Shown here piece by piece: positions 1 to 9,690 of a DNA stretch of 64,000 nucleotides. Position numbers and translations under genes: made by a program. Numbering within the stretch: the stretch's first letter is position 1; every line of letters starts with the position of its first letter. The notes under the pieces are model-generated. The model searched no databases and was not told where the DNA came from. It saw only the letters and a list, made by a program, of their open reading frames with translations. The DNA is from Choricystis sp. odSpoLacu1 (Eukaryota > Chlorophyta > Trebouxiophyceae), in contig OY253655.1 of the NCBI GenBank assembly GCA_958009055.1, positions 372,001 to 436,000 on the forward strand. The letters are read 5' to 3'.

Positions 1-1305
1 GGCGGCCGGGGGGGGGGGGGGAGGCGGAAAAGGCGGGCGCGTCGTGGCGTCAAAGCACACGCTAAAAAACACAACCACCACACACACGCGAAACACACAC
101 AATCCACACACACCACCACACACTCACCTCGTCATCCGAATAGCACTTCCACGGCGTCGTCTCGCCCGCGGCAGTGGAGTAGTATTTGTGGATGTTGGGG
201 AAGTCGTTTGTTTTGATTGTGTCTGTACACACCCACGGCTGCAGATTGCCGACCACCAGCAGGTCGGGCTTGGGTTTTCGTACAGATATGGGTTGGTCTC
301 CAGGCCGTATTTTTTGGCGGCGTCGTTGCAGTTGGGGCACTGCGAGAGGACGTACTTCCACGCGGGCCGCCCCGCGACGCCTTGCAGCCACCACGCGACC
401 TTCAGATTGCCTTGCGAGTCGGCTTTCACAGAGCCAGCATTCCAGCGACCGCTCATGTAGCAGGGAAAGTAGACGGAGGGGCTTCCAGGGTGCGTGAATG
501 GGCACGCACCATGCATGGGCTGTGACTCCGTCCTTGCATGAGCCTTCCTTGATGCTCACGTCATGACCGACGCCGTCTCCAGCCATTGTGTAGAAGTGTT
601 CTAACCAGAGAACATCACCTATGCAATCAGGCTGCGTGCCTGAGCCTAAAAAAAAGGGGGGGTGAAGGGGGGAAGGGTGGAAAGACAGTGTCGACGACGC
701 GCAGGGATGAACACACTTGCCCGCCTCCCGCACATCCGTTGCCCCCCTTTCGCACACACACGCACCATCACACCCGTGAAACACCCAAAAATCGGACGCC
801 CCGTTGGCCTGCCACACGATCGGAGGGTCTGCGTCATTCGCGATTTCCGTGGCCGGGTTGCCGCAACTCTGGCGGTACGGCAGGAACGCAAACGGAGTGC
901 ACGCGCCGTTGTGCTTGATGACGGAGTACGGGTCCTTGGTGTTGGGCACGCCGCCACACGATGCCGCCTTGCGGTCCTTCTTGCCGTTCTTGTGGCTGCA
1001 CCCGTAAGCAACCTTGGCGCCATCATTGGCGACGCAGTTGGCTGGGCACACGCACACGCCGTCCTTGTTAAACTCCAAACAGCCGCTATCGCCCCCGCTC
1101 TTGACTGAGGACGCAGGCGAGGACGCCTGCGACAGTGGAGATGGCGACGATCCCGACGGCGATGACGACGAGTCCGACGGCGGCGACGACGCCGGAGCCT
1201 GGCCAGAGCCTCCCGCCTTTCAGCAGCAGCGTCGCGAGCACGCCCGCCGACTTGGGCGTGGGCGGCCGCCAGCACGGCCAGCAAGGCGCAGGCGCGGAGG
1301 GTCAT
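1..1305 (-). CDS. Secreted cysteine-rich protein, unknown function (partial, runs off left edge)
   Basis: Predicted exons are 1305-1252, 1198-766, 645-128 and 61 to beyond the window edge. Exon 1 encodes a signal-peptide-like start (MTLRACALLAVLAAAHAQ). A Ser/Pro-rich linker and a Cys-rich extracellular-looking region follow, with segments such as GVCVCPANCVANDG, KAASCGGVPNTKD and VLSQCPNCNDAAKKYG. Exon phases are consistent (0, 1). The first intron is only 53 nt, far shorter than its neighbours, so that junction is the weakest. Inside exon 3 the good reading frame moves by +1 near 495 and back near 280, both at short C runs, suggesting two compensating base errors or a damaged gene. I do not recognise the family. 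It is probably exported or wall-associated (inference from signal peptide and cysteines). Confidence 0.6.
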
Positions 1306-1893
1306 TCAGGCGGTTGAGCGGGGCTGCGTGTGTGAAAAAAAAGGATCAGGTGGGGGTCTGGGCGCGCCCGACCCCGTCACCTCTCGAATCGCGGCAGTTG
1401 ACAGCCCGCCCTGCGGCAGTGCTCCCCCTTTTTCCTCCCCCTTTATCCTCCTCTCTCCACCACCTGCACCTCCCACACACACAGGCTCAAACGCAGTGCG
1501 TGTTTGTCGGGGAGCAAGGTGCGTCGGCTCTCTTTGTTTTGGGGGCCAATTTTTGTGACGCCCTTGTCCGTGTGCAGTCTTGGACGCTTCCCCCTGGTCG
1601 GCGCCCTCTCTCCGCCACGCCAGCCAGTGCCCCCGTTCACCCCTTGCCGCCCAGCCGGAAGGCGGAAGCGGGGAGACTCACCTTGGTAAAAAAAAGCGGC
1701 TGTGTTCTGGTCGGCATGCCGTAGTGCAGTGTCGGCTTTTTCTTTCTTCGTGTCAGCTGGACTCAAGCTGACACGTCTGCACTTGCTCGTTTTCGAGGCT
1801 GCGCTCACCCTGTCGACCATGCGTGCAGAAAGAGGGGGGGTGCAAAACATCAGTTCACAAAAAAATACTTTTCCTCACCCCCCCAACAAAAAC
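1306..1893. other. Intergenic: 5' flank of the Cys-rich gene and 3' flank of the first MFS gene
   Basis: I see no supported gene here. Open frames on either strand are low-complexity and match nothing I know. The stretch should contain the promoter of the Cys-rich gene (start 1305, minus) and the 3' UTR of the MFS gene ending at 1894. Its one notable structure is the inverted repeat at 1749-1775, listed separately. Confidence 0.5.
1749..1775. repeat. Perfect 10-bp inverted repeat (hairpin)
   Basis: The arms CGTGTCAGCT (1749-1758) and AGCTGACACG (1766-1775) are exact reverse complements around a 7-nt loop. It lies about 120 bp downstream of the MFS stop codon, in that gene's likely 3' UTR, so a role in RNA 3' structure is possible but unproven. 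Confidence 0.6.
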
Positions 1894-3552
1894 TCAGACG
1901 GCTGCCATGGCGCAGCGCGCAGACCGTGCATCCTCCCACCACCCAAACACAAACAGGATGATCGACGCCGAGCATTGCAGGCCTGCCACCACAAACATCA
2001 CAGTTTCACGCGGCATGGAGCCCGCCATAGCGGGTCCGACGAGGCCGGCAACACTCGAACAAGCATTAAACGCGGCAAACCCGGCCGCCGTGTGGCGACC
2101 CGACGCGCGCAGGTAGGGGTGGGGCCATGTGCTGCGCACGCCCATGGACCCACTGCCGCCCACGGCGGCGAGGGTCAGCAGCGCCAGACCAGCAGCCGGC
2201 CCACGAGGCGGGGGCGCGGCCGACGCGGGGGGCAGTGCAGCAAAGCCGACCGCCGACAGCGTGAGCGAGGCGGCGGCCACCCACTTGCGTCCACCGCGGT
2301 GGGAGGTCAGTTGAACGATGTAGCCGCACAGGACGAGGCCTGCGGCGGCAGGCAGGAAGACGAGGGCCGATTTCAGCGCGGCGGTCGCGGCACTGTGGGC
2401 TGCGGCCCGCGCGTCGCCTTCAACACTGACGACCGCGGCCGGGTTGCCAAACGCGGACGCGATCTCCAGAGGCACAAAATACAACAAAATCCAGAACGCA
2501 AACTGGGACAGGATGGCGGCGGCGCCCAGCACCCCAATTTCCGGCACCGTGAGAATTCGAAACGCGTCGCGCAGCGTGGCACGCACTGAATCATCGTGCG
2601 CGTCTGCGTCGGCTGCGGCGGCAGCAAGGTGAGGGGGCAGGGCGGCCGTGTCGGCCTGCCCGCTCCTCCTGCCGCCTCCCGTGGCGGGGACGGGGACGCC
2701 GGCCGTGAGCGCGGCACTCACCAAGTCGGACGCTGCCGCCTCTTTCTCCTCGGCCGACAGCCAGCGCGCGTCGCCCACCGTTTCAGGCACCCACAGCGGC
2801 AGGCAGGCCGCGATCAACACCGTGACGCCGCCCTCGATGATGAAGAGCCAGCGCCAGGACGCCAGGCCGGCGACGCCCTGCATCGGTCCGAGGATGGCGG
2901 CACCTAGAGGCCCTCCCAACACGGACGAAATAAGTGTTAGTGTCAACATCAGTGGGTACACGACCCGCATGGCGCCCGGCGTGTTGAAGCGGGACATCAG
3001 GGCAAAGCAGCCGGGCAGGGTGGCGGCTTCGGCCGCGCCGAGGACCAGGCGAGCGGCGTACAGGGAGGCGGCACCCTTGACGGCGGCGGTGGCCATCGTG
3101 GTCAGCCCCCACACGCCCACTAGGAAGGCGAACCAGCGGCCAAAGCCCACTTTCGTCGTGAACACGGCGCTCAACGGAATTTGGAGCGAGCCGTAGGTGA
3201 CGAAAAATATCGAGGCCGCCACCCCGTAGTCGCGCTTGGAGATGCCCAGATCGGGCAGCAGCACGGGGGCGGCCAGCGCCAGGTTGGCGCGGTCGATGAA
3301 GGTGACGAGAGTGATGAGGGCGGTGACTAGTGTGGGGTTGAGAGAGGGTGAGGGGCGGACCAAGGCGCAAAGAGGTCGCTTCACGTGAAGCGACCTCTGT
3401 TGTTGTGACATTCGCGCCCGCACACACACGCCCGCCCACCCTTCCCACACACCTGGAAGCGTCCTCCACAGCAGCTTGCGCCTCAGCCGCACAATGTCGA
3501 CGGTCGGCGCGGCATCGGGCGGGGGCGCTGGGTCGCCAACCGCCGGCGGCAT
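1894..3552 (-). CDS. MFS transporter, anion:cation symporter-like (copy 1)
   Basis: Exons are 3552-3453 and 3326-1894, giving about 510 aa. The intron is phase 1 and interrupts a Pro-Gly-Val context. A 12-TM major facilitator is visible. TM1 carries FIDRANLALAAP, the D-R-x-N signature of the ACS/Dal5-type branch (nitrate-, phosphate-, allantoate- and organic-acid-like carriers). LVLGAAEAATLPGCF in TM4 and ETVGDARWLSAEEKEAA in the central cytosolic loop also fit. The substrate cannot be read from sequence. The next gene upstream is a paralogue with the same intron position, so this is a tandem duplication. I chose the start at MPPAVGD because it immediately precedes the paralogue-conserved exon 1 end (LRRKLLWRTLP); frames further upstream look non-coding. 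The intron contains a striking palindrome. Confidence 0.85.
   Translation of the reverse strand: MPPAVGDPAPPPDAAPTVDIVRLRRKLLWRTLPGVWEGWAGVCVRARMSQQQRSLHVKRPLCALVRPSPSLNPTLVTALITLVTFIDRANLALAAPVLLPDLGISKRDYGVAASIFFVTYGSLQIPLSAVFTTKVGFGRWFAFLVGVWGLTTMATAAVKGAASLYAARLVLGAAEAATLPGCFALMSRFNTPGAMRVVYPLMLTLTLISSVLGGPLGAAILGPMQGVAGLASWRWLFIIEGGVTVLIAACLPLWVPETVGDARWLSAEEKEAAASDLVSAALTAGVPVPATGGGRRSGQADTAALPPHLAAAAADADAHDDSVRATLRDAFRILTVPEIGVLGAAAILSQFAFWILLYFVPLEIASAFGNPAAVVSVEGDARAAAHSAATAALKSALVFLPAAAGLVLCGYIVQLTSHRGGRKWVAAASLTLSAVGFAALPPASAAPPPRGPAAGLALLTLAAVGGSGSMGVRSTWPHPYLRASGRHTAAGFAAFNACSSVAGLVGPAMAGSMPRETVMFVVAGLQCSASIILFVFGWWEDARSARCAMAAV
3371..3398. repeat. Perfect 28-bp palindrome with CACGTG core, inside an intron
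   Basis: Two 14-nt arms, AGAGGTCGCTTCAC and GTGAAGCGACCTCT, are exact reverse complements with no loop. They lie within intron 1 (3452-3327) of the first MFS gene. The central CACGTG is the canonical G-box/E-box. The flanking bases (3370 and 3399) do not pair, so the palindrome ends sharply. Confidence 0.9.
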
Positions 3553-3854
3553 GTCGGACGCGGGGGGGGGAGATGTGTCCGCTGGTCTCTGCGGTCCACA
3601 CAACCTCAAGCACACCGAAAAACAGCGCCTGCTCAGTGTTGAATGCACTACACACAAAAATAAGGGAGATGCCAAAAGAAAGTTTTGGCGCCCGGAAAAA
3701 AAGTGTTGGTTTTTTGGGCAAAAATGGGTGGGGAGCAACCACGTCAAAAAACAGCCAAAAAATAGCCCTCCCTAAGAAAATTACTTGTTGTTTAACTTCC
3801 AGGACTTGGTGACGATGGTGGGGAGGGCCTGAGGGCCCCCCTGTGAGACTTTTT
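3553..3854. other. Intergenic between the tandem MFS genes
   Basis: About 300 bp lie between the stop of the upstream copy and the start of the downstream copy, both on the minus strand. The stretch is relatively A-rich with several poly-A tracts near 3654-3790. It should hold the 3' UTR of copy 2 and the promoter of copy 1. I see no gene or distinct motif in it. Confidence 0.5.
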
Positions 3855-5537
3855 TCACGCGCCCACCGCGCCGCCGCCGTCGCTTGTGCCCTTGCGCCGC
3901 TTGTCTCGGGCTTCCCACACGCCAAATGCAAGCAGCAGGACGGCGGCCGCGGCTTGGCATCCCGCCAAAAACGTGAAGGCGGCGGTGCGGGACAGGGCGC
4001 CAAACGCGTACGGACCCGCGATCCCGCCAACAGCCACCCAAGAATTCCAAAACCCGTACGCCGCGGCGCCGTGGGCGGCCGCCACACTGATGTAGCGGTG
4101 GGGCCACGTCACCAGAGGGCTCAACGCGGCCGCCTGGGTGGCGGAGGCGACGGTGAGGGCCGCGTCGGGCGGCGCCGCCGCCCGACGCGGCGGCGGCCGG
4201 GATCATCGCAAAAGCCACCGCCGACGCGGCGAGTGACAGCGTGCACACGCCCGTGCGGTCGCCCGTGACGCGCACCCATGCACCAGCCGCCACCATGGCG
4301 GCCGCGGTGGGGCCAAAGACAACCATGGATTTAAACGCGGCGATCATTGCCCTGTGCGCTTCGGCAGCCGGCGTAGTGTAGACGTGGGGGTCGCCCGTGC
4401 CAAAGGCGGAAGCGATCTCCAAAGGAGCAAAGAAGAGGACCCCGAAAAATGCGACCTGTGTCAACATGACGGCAAACCCCAGGACCCAAATCTGCCACAC
4501 GGTGACGATGCGGGCCGCTGCGCGGATGGATTCGGCCACTGTTTCGGGCGGGGGCGGCAGTGGCACGACGCCTTGTGCATCAGGGACGGGGCCCACGTAG
4601 GGTGGGGGGACGCCCTCGGCGACCGCGGCTTGTGTGAGCGCGTCGGCGGCCGTGCGTTTCTCGTCGGGCGAGAGCCAGCGCGCGGCGCCTACGGTGTCGG
4701 CAGAGAGGAGGGGGACGATGATGGCGCCGACTGCGACCGTCAGCGCGCCTTCGCAGATGAACAGCCACTGCCAGCCGTGCAGGCCGGCGACTCCCTGTGG
4801 TTGGGAAAGAGAGGGATGAGACGAAGCGTCGTGCGTCGGAAAAAAATGATCGCTTTCCCACCACCATCTTACCTCCATCGGCCCCAGAAACGCCGCGCCC
4901 AGCGGCGCCCCAATGACGGATGCCAGCACCGTGAAAACGAGTGTGACTGAATACGCGAGCGGCACTATGCGCGCCGGGACGTGGCGCGTCAACAGGAACC
5001 AGCAGCCCGGCATCGTGCCTGCTTCTGCTGCGCCCAGCAGCACGCGCAGCACGTACAAGGACGCGGGGCCTCGCACCGCGGCAAAGGCGGCCGTCACAAA
5101 CCCCCACGCCACCACTATGATGGCCATCCACAGCGTGACGCCGACTCGTGTGAAGCACAACGCGCTCCACGGCATGCACACGCCATACGAAATGAAGAAC
5201 ACTGCGGCCGCGAGACCATACTGCGCGCGCGACAGGTGGATGTCGTGCAGCAGGATGGGGGCGGCCAGGCCCAGGTTGGCGCGGTCGATGAAGGTGAGGG
5301 TGGTGACGATGCAGGTGACTGAGAGTGTGTGGGGGGGGGGGGGGGGCGGGAGTCGGCAGGCACGTGGCGAGCGTGCGCCGTGGCTTCCTCTGTCCAAGTG
5401 CGGCCCTCTGCGTCACCTGCGCGCCACACACACGCACACCAAAAGCTGCTCTTCCACACACACACACACTCACCTGGCAGCGTGTGCCACAGTGCCCGGC
5501 GCAGCAGACGGGGCGGCATGCCGCCCGCGTCCTGCAT
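3855..5537 (-). CDS. MFS transporter, anion:cation symporter-like (copy 2)
   Basis: Exons are 5537-5474, 5318-4873 and 4794-3855, about 482 aa. TM1 has FIDRANLGLAAPILL and TM4 has LLGAAEAGTMPGCWF, closely parallel to the adjacent copy. The first intron sits at the same phase-1 position. A second intron (4872-4795) falls after the LGPME motif, where copy 1 is continuous. Near 4160-4190 the frame shifts by +1: upstream TM10 sequence continues in another frame as SPLVTWPHRYISVAAAHGAA and through TM11-12 to GVWEARDKRRKG. The reading assumes one surplus base in a GCCGCCC context. The start at MQDAGGMPPRLLRRALW matches the paralogue's exon 1 end. Substrate unknown; plasma-membrane or organelle carrier by family. 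Confidence 0.82.
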
Positions 5538-5788
5538 GGGAGTGCAGAGCGCGCGCCGCCGCTCTTGGAAATACCGGCGTTTGGCGTGGCAACAGCGGTG
5601 GAGTCGACGCGCTGGCACCAGCCACGCTCGCGCGTGCGCGTGTCGAGTGACAGGAGGTGAGTCTTGTGGGGTGGTTGTCACGTTTTGACCTGCTAAGGAA
5701 TGGGTGTTTTCGCCTTTTTTTTTTTTTCCGGTTTTGGTTTCACTGTCAAAACAAAACGTTCACCAACCCACGAACGTACCTCTCTCCT

Positions 5789-7522
5789 CTATCCCCACAA
5801 CTGAGCCTCCACCCCCGCCTGCAGCGTGGCCAGCAACTCGTCCGACGCCAGGCGGGGCGGCACCCTCAGGCCACCCGCCCTAAACACAACCACCCCCGCC
5901 CCCGTCCCTGCGGCCGCGTCGTCCAGCTCTGCAGGCGGCATGGCCACCAGCTTGGCCACGTCAGCGCCCACGGCAATCCCCGTGCCCGACGTATGCCAGG
6001 CCCAGGCCAAGCGTTCCGCATCACCCCTGTCCTCAAACGCGACGACGACGCCGCCCGGGTGGGCGCGCCCGATTCGCGTGTTGTCGCCGCCGACGGTGAC
6101 GAGGCCTGCTCCGCCCGTCGGCAGGCGCAGGATGGGGACTGCGGTGACAGAGAGGGAATGGTACCAGCCAGCGGGGCCGACTTCCGCGGCTGTGAAGGAG
6201 GGTGGCGTGAAAGGGGCGGGCGGTGCGCCGACGCCCCGCGTCGCGTCGCCATCACCAACTAAGTCAATCGCCACTGCATCAGGCGCAATGGAAGGGCGAG
6301 TGTCCGCGGTGTTGGGTGGTGAAGGCAACGACACCACCCCTGCCGCCTCCTCCAGGGCGACCCGCTTGTCGGGGGAAATCAACGCCACCCCGCCCCGCCG
6401 CGCGTGCGCGCCCGCCGCGACGGCGGCCAGCACGCCGGCCTCCCGGTCGCCAGGGGTGACGCGCACCGCGGATGCAGGCATGAAGACCAGTTCTCGACGG
6501 GAGGCTGCGGCTTCGGCGGACAGGGTTTCGGGGGCGGCGCGCACCAGAGTGCCGCGCTGCGCCTCACTCCACGGCCCCGTCTCCCCCACCAACCAGTCCG
6601 CCCACGCGGCCGCATCGGCTTCCTCCTCCCAGGCCAGCCAGCAGGGGGAGGGTGGGGCGGTGCCAAACACGACGCCGGGAGGGGGGAGCGGCACGTTGGC
6701 CTCACTCCCGTCGGCGCCGCGCACGCGCCACACCGCGCGCCCGCGCAGCCAGGGGGGGGCGCCTTCGGACATGCCGTCCCGTTTGAGGGCTTCGCGCAAC
6801 GGTTCGGACCGCTTGGTCAGCGCAGACCGGCGGGCGGTGCGCTGCATTGATGTCCAGACAGAGCGCGAGACAGCGGCCAGCACGGCGGCGAGTGCCGCGC
6901 ACGCGCCCACAAACGCCACATCCAGCGCTACACCCAGCGGGGTGAGTTTCTTGCCATTCCGTGCTGCCTGCGCAGCTGTCGCCACCCTCGTTGCCGTGGC
7001 CTTGATAACATCAACGTCTGCCAGTGTCGGCGCGGGGGGCAGGGCCGTCCCCGCCGGCGCAGCCCCCGCCTCCAGGGCGCGCACCGCGGCCACCGCGCCC
7101 TGTGACAGCGCAAACGGGAGCTCCAGTTTGAGGGTGGTGTGGGGCTGGAGGGTGGAGGCGCCCCGGTTGGCGGCCACGATTTTTTGGGGCGAGATGCCGG
7201 TGCGCGCGGCCAGCGATTCAGGCGTGTCGCCTGGTTTGACTTTCAGGGTGAGTGTGATGGGGGCGCTGTGTGGGGAGAGTGTTTGTGATGGGGACGGGGT
7301 GGACCGTGTGTGGGTGCTGCGAGACGCCCTTCGCCACACCCCCAACCAAACACACACGCACCGTGCCGCCGCACTCTGACCACCCCCACCGTCTGACGGC
7401 GACACATTCTGCTGTCGCCTCCACAGTGCGGCCGCCACGACGCGGTGCCGGGGCGGGGCGGTGGGTCGCGCCAGCGGCGGCGGCACGCGGCGGTCGGTCG
7501 GCGCGCGGGTGGGCGGCTTCAT
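5789..7522 (-). CDS. LysM-domain membrane protein, probably plastid-targeted
   Basis: Exons are 7522-7362 and 7265-5789, about 545 aa. The N-terminus is Arg/Pro/Ala-rich without acidic residues, like a transit peptide. A LysM domain follows (KVKPGDTPESLAARTGIS, IVAANRG, LQPHTTLKLELPF), a fold that binds GlcNAc-containing glycans or peptidoglycan. A hydrophobic helix (VALDVAFVGACAALAAVLAA) anchors the protein. About 350 further residues have no family I recognise. Both splice junctions keep frame (phase 2). The gene is divergent from the FHA gene across about 250 bp. What a plastid LysM protein would bind is open; an ancestral peptidoglycan link is speculation. Confidence 0.72.
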   Translation of the reverse strand: MKPPTRAPTDRRVPPPLARPTAPPRHRVVAAALWRRQQNVSPSDGGGGQSAAARCVCVWLGVWRRASRSTHTRSTPSPSQTLSPHSAPITLTLKVKPGDTPESLAARTGISPQKIVAANRGASTLQPHTTLKLELPFALSQGAVAAVRALEAGAAPAGTALPPAPTLADVDVIKATATRVATAAQAARNGKKLTPLGVALDVAFVGACAALAAVLAAVSRSVWTSMQRTARRSALTKRSEPLREALKRDGMSEGAPPWLRGRAVWRVRGADGSEANVPLPPPGVVFGTAPPSPCWLAWEEEADAAAWADWLVGETGPWSEAQRGTLVRAAPETLSAEAAASRRELVFMPASAVRVTPGDREAGVLAAVAAGAHARRGGVALISPDKRVALEEAAGVVSLPSPPNTADTRPSIAPDAVAIDLVGDGDATRGVGAPPAPFTPPSFTAAEVGPAGWYHSLSVTAVPILRLPTGGAGLVTVGGDNTRIGRAHPGGVVVAFEDRGDAERLAWAWHTSGTGIAVGADVAKLVAMPPAELDDAAAGTGAGVVVFRAGGLRVPPRLASDELLATLQAGVEAQLWG

Positions 7523-7542
7523 GTGACGGGCATGTGTGTCTT

Positions 7543-7565
7543 TGTGTGTGTGTGTGTGTGTGTGT
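7543..7565. repeat. (TG)n microsatellite in divergent promoter
   Basis: This is an uninterrupted TG dinucleotide tract between the LysM gene (start 7522, minus) and the FHA gene (start 7773, plus). Similar CA/TG tracts recur in introns and promoters of this window. Confidence 0.85.
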
Positions 7566-7772
7566 TGAGTGGTGTGTTGTGACGGCACACACACGAGTGG
7601 TTGGTGTGTTTGAGTGGGCGTCGACGGCGGGGACAGCAGGGAGAGCGTGTGTGGGGTGTGACAATTTGGCACACCCAATTGGCGGCGTCGGCTCGACCTC
7701 CCGACCAAAAACGCTGGGCGCGGCGCCTGCTCCTCCCCTCTCTGCACACAATCCCTCCCCCCCACACACTCC

Positions 7773-8309
7773 ATGACCACCATCCCCCCCGACGACCCCC
7801 GCCTCGCCCGCGTCGGCTACGCGCGCGTCGTCGCGACGCGCGCTGGCACCATCGACGTCGTGCTAAAAAAAACAGAGACGACGCTGGGGCGGAGGAGCAA
7901 GAAGAATGAGGCGGACGTCGTGCTGGGTGAGTGTGGGTGGAGGGAGGTCTGGATGACTCTTTTTTGGCGGTTTCGTTTTCGCTCAACCCCGCAACCACCA
8001 CCCCACCACCCGACAGGCGACTCCATGAACATCTCTCGCACCCATGCCATCATACGGTGGGTGGCCTCCAATCAGGCCTGGGAACTGGCCGTGCTGGGCA
8101 AGAATGGGGTCACCCTCAACGGCACGCTGTTGCCGGCCCCCCCAGACGGTGGCGACCCGCCGCCCCCCGGCACCGGCGCCCGCCTCGCGTCGCGCGACGT
8201 GCTGGCGTTTGGGCTGGATGATGAGGATGTGCTGGAGATCGAGTTTTTGTTGCCTGCGGAGGGGACGCCGATGCTGGGCGGCGTGGGGGTGAAGGCGGAG
8301 GGTGGGTAG
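7773..8309 (+). CDS. Forkhead-associated (FHA) domain protein
   Basis: Exons are 7773-7926 and 8017-8309, about 148 aa; the 90-nt intron is phase 1. The protein is essentially one FHA domain, a phosphothreonine-binding fold. TTLGRRSKKNEADVVLG gives the GR motif, MNISRTHAIIRW the S-x-x-H motif, and LAVLGKNGVTLNG the L-G-K-N-G strand. Order and spacing match the plant FHA2-type and fungal Fhl1/Fkh FHA domains, which act in transcription and ribosomal-protein gene control. It lacks a forkhead or other extra domain, so it may be an adaptor. A nuclear role is inferred from family only. It is convergent with ASF1. Confidence 0.85.
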   Translation: MTTIPPDDPRLARVGYARVVATRAGTIDVVLKKTETTLGRRSKKNEADVVLGECGWREVWMTLFWRFRFRSTPQPPPHHPTGDSMNISRTHAIIRWVASNQAWELAVLGKNGVTLNGTLLPAPPDGGDPPPPGTGARLASRDVLAFGLDDEDVLEIEFLLPAEGTPMLGGVGVKAEGG

Positions 8310-8637
8310 AGAGAGAGGGAGAAGTGCGCCTGTTTTGTTTTTCGTCAGTGTAGAAGTGAAGCATCACCGTCCCCCCAGTCTCCTGCCTTATGGACACGCT
8401 GTTGCGTGGGGATTGTTGGAAAGAAAAAAGTGATGGGGAGAAAAGTTTGGCATTGCATTTTTTTGTTGTCAAAAAAGGGGAGTTTGTTTGTTGGGGGACA
8501 GTGTTTCTCGGTGGGAAGAAAGAAGGTAGGAAGGCAGGCGCGGGACGTGTGGAAAAAAAGGAAAAGAAAAGCAGAGCAGAAGCAGCAGAGAGGGCGTGTG
8601 GAAAAAAGACGGAAAAAACTCTCCCTCTCTCTATCTC
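8310..8637. other. Convergent intergenic region, FHA / ASF1
   Basis: About 330 bp lie between the two stop codons. The stretch is AT-richer than the coding sequence, with A-rich tracts on the plus strand and TTTTTT-type tracts on the other. This is compatible with overlapping 3' UTRs and polyadenylation zones for both genes. No gene is visible. Confidence 0.5.
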
Positions 8638-8764
8638 TCACCCCTCCATCGCCGCCTCCCCCGACTCAAACATGGGGGCCGGCGGCGGCGCCCCATACGC
8701 GGCCGCCTGGGCGCCAAACCCGGGCGCGGTGGGCGGCGGCGGCGGCGCCGCTCCGTACCCACCT

Positions 8765-8796
<32 letters not shown>

Positions 8797-9690
8797 GGCC
8801 GCCGGGTCGGCGGCGGGCGGCGGCATGCCAAAGGCGCCGCCGCCATCAGCGGCAGGGGCGGCAAAGCCGCCGTCAGTGGTGGCGCCCGCGACATCACCCT
8901 GCCCACCCGCCTCCTCATCATCATCAAACGACACCGGGAACCGCGTCACCCTCGGCTTGTCCGCCAGAATGGAGCGCGCCAGCCGGGTCACGTCGACGGT
9001 GGGGGGGGGGCGTCTCACGTAATTCCGCATCGTAATATTCAGTGTTGACATAATAGCCGACACGCAGAAACTCAGCCCCCCGGTACGCACAGGTCAGCAG
9101 AATGACGGTGACGCCCACGATGTCGGTCGGCGGCAGTTTGGAGGGGTCGGGGGGGTCGGCTTGAAAGACGAAGCGGTAGGCGCCCGGGAACACGGGGCCC
9201 ACCAGCACGGAGTCCAGGACTTGGTCATACTTTTCGGATTCAGCAGACCCGACGTAGGTCAGCTTCCACTCGAGGTCTGGAGGATGGTGGTGTGGGGGTG
9301 GGAGGTGGGGAGGCGTGTCGTTGTTTCGTCGTCGTGGGTTTGATTTCGGATGGCGCGCGCGCGCCTCGCGAGTGTGTGTTGATTTGCGGGCGGCCCCACG
9401 CCCCCTCTCTCCCCAAACACACGGCGGCAGCCACCCGTCACGTTGACACAACCGGCTCGCGTCCGGCGGGGAGGCGTGCGCGCGGGGTGAGAAAAGGGCG
9501 GCGCGCAGGGCGACCAGCGACCGATGCCTCGCCCTCCCCCGCCTGCCCCCTCCCCCTCCTCCCTCTCCTCCCTCCTCTCACCATGCTTCAAGTGGTGCAG
9601 GCACTCGTACTGAATCTCGAACTGCAGCGGGTTGGTGAAGGGGGCCGGGTTGTCGAGCACGCGCACCGAGGTCACCGAGACGGCGGCCAT
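8638..9690 (-). CDS. ASF1: Histone H3-H4 chaperone ASF1
   Basis: Exons are 9690-9582 and 9276-8638, about 248 aa. The conserved core is unmistakable: [93 protein letters not shown] and [19 protein letters not shown]1 hands H3-H4 dimers to CAF-1 and HIRA for replication-coupled and independent nucleosome assembly in the nucleus. After the core comes an acidic DDDEE patch and a low-complexity tail with an alanine run encoded by GCC repeats. The frame between ELRE and the next conserved block is broken by a 10-base G run at 9001-9010; nine would restore it. The intron donor at the CAT-G codon is phase 1. Confidence 0.96.

Noticed and set aside
1014..1724. Plus-strand open frame of about 236 codons rich in Asp/Gly then Pro
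   Set aside because: It is antisense to the first exons of the Cys-rich gene, whose signal peptide and cysteine motifs are convincing; the frame lacks any recognisable motif.
9001..9010. Programmed +1 ribosomal frameshift in ASF1
   Set aside because: Not accepted as the primary call: the same +1 change at C/G runs in many unrelated genes points to a base-calling or assembly cause. Left open in the findings.
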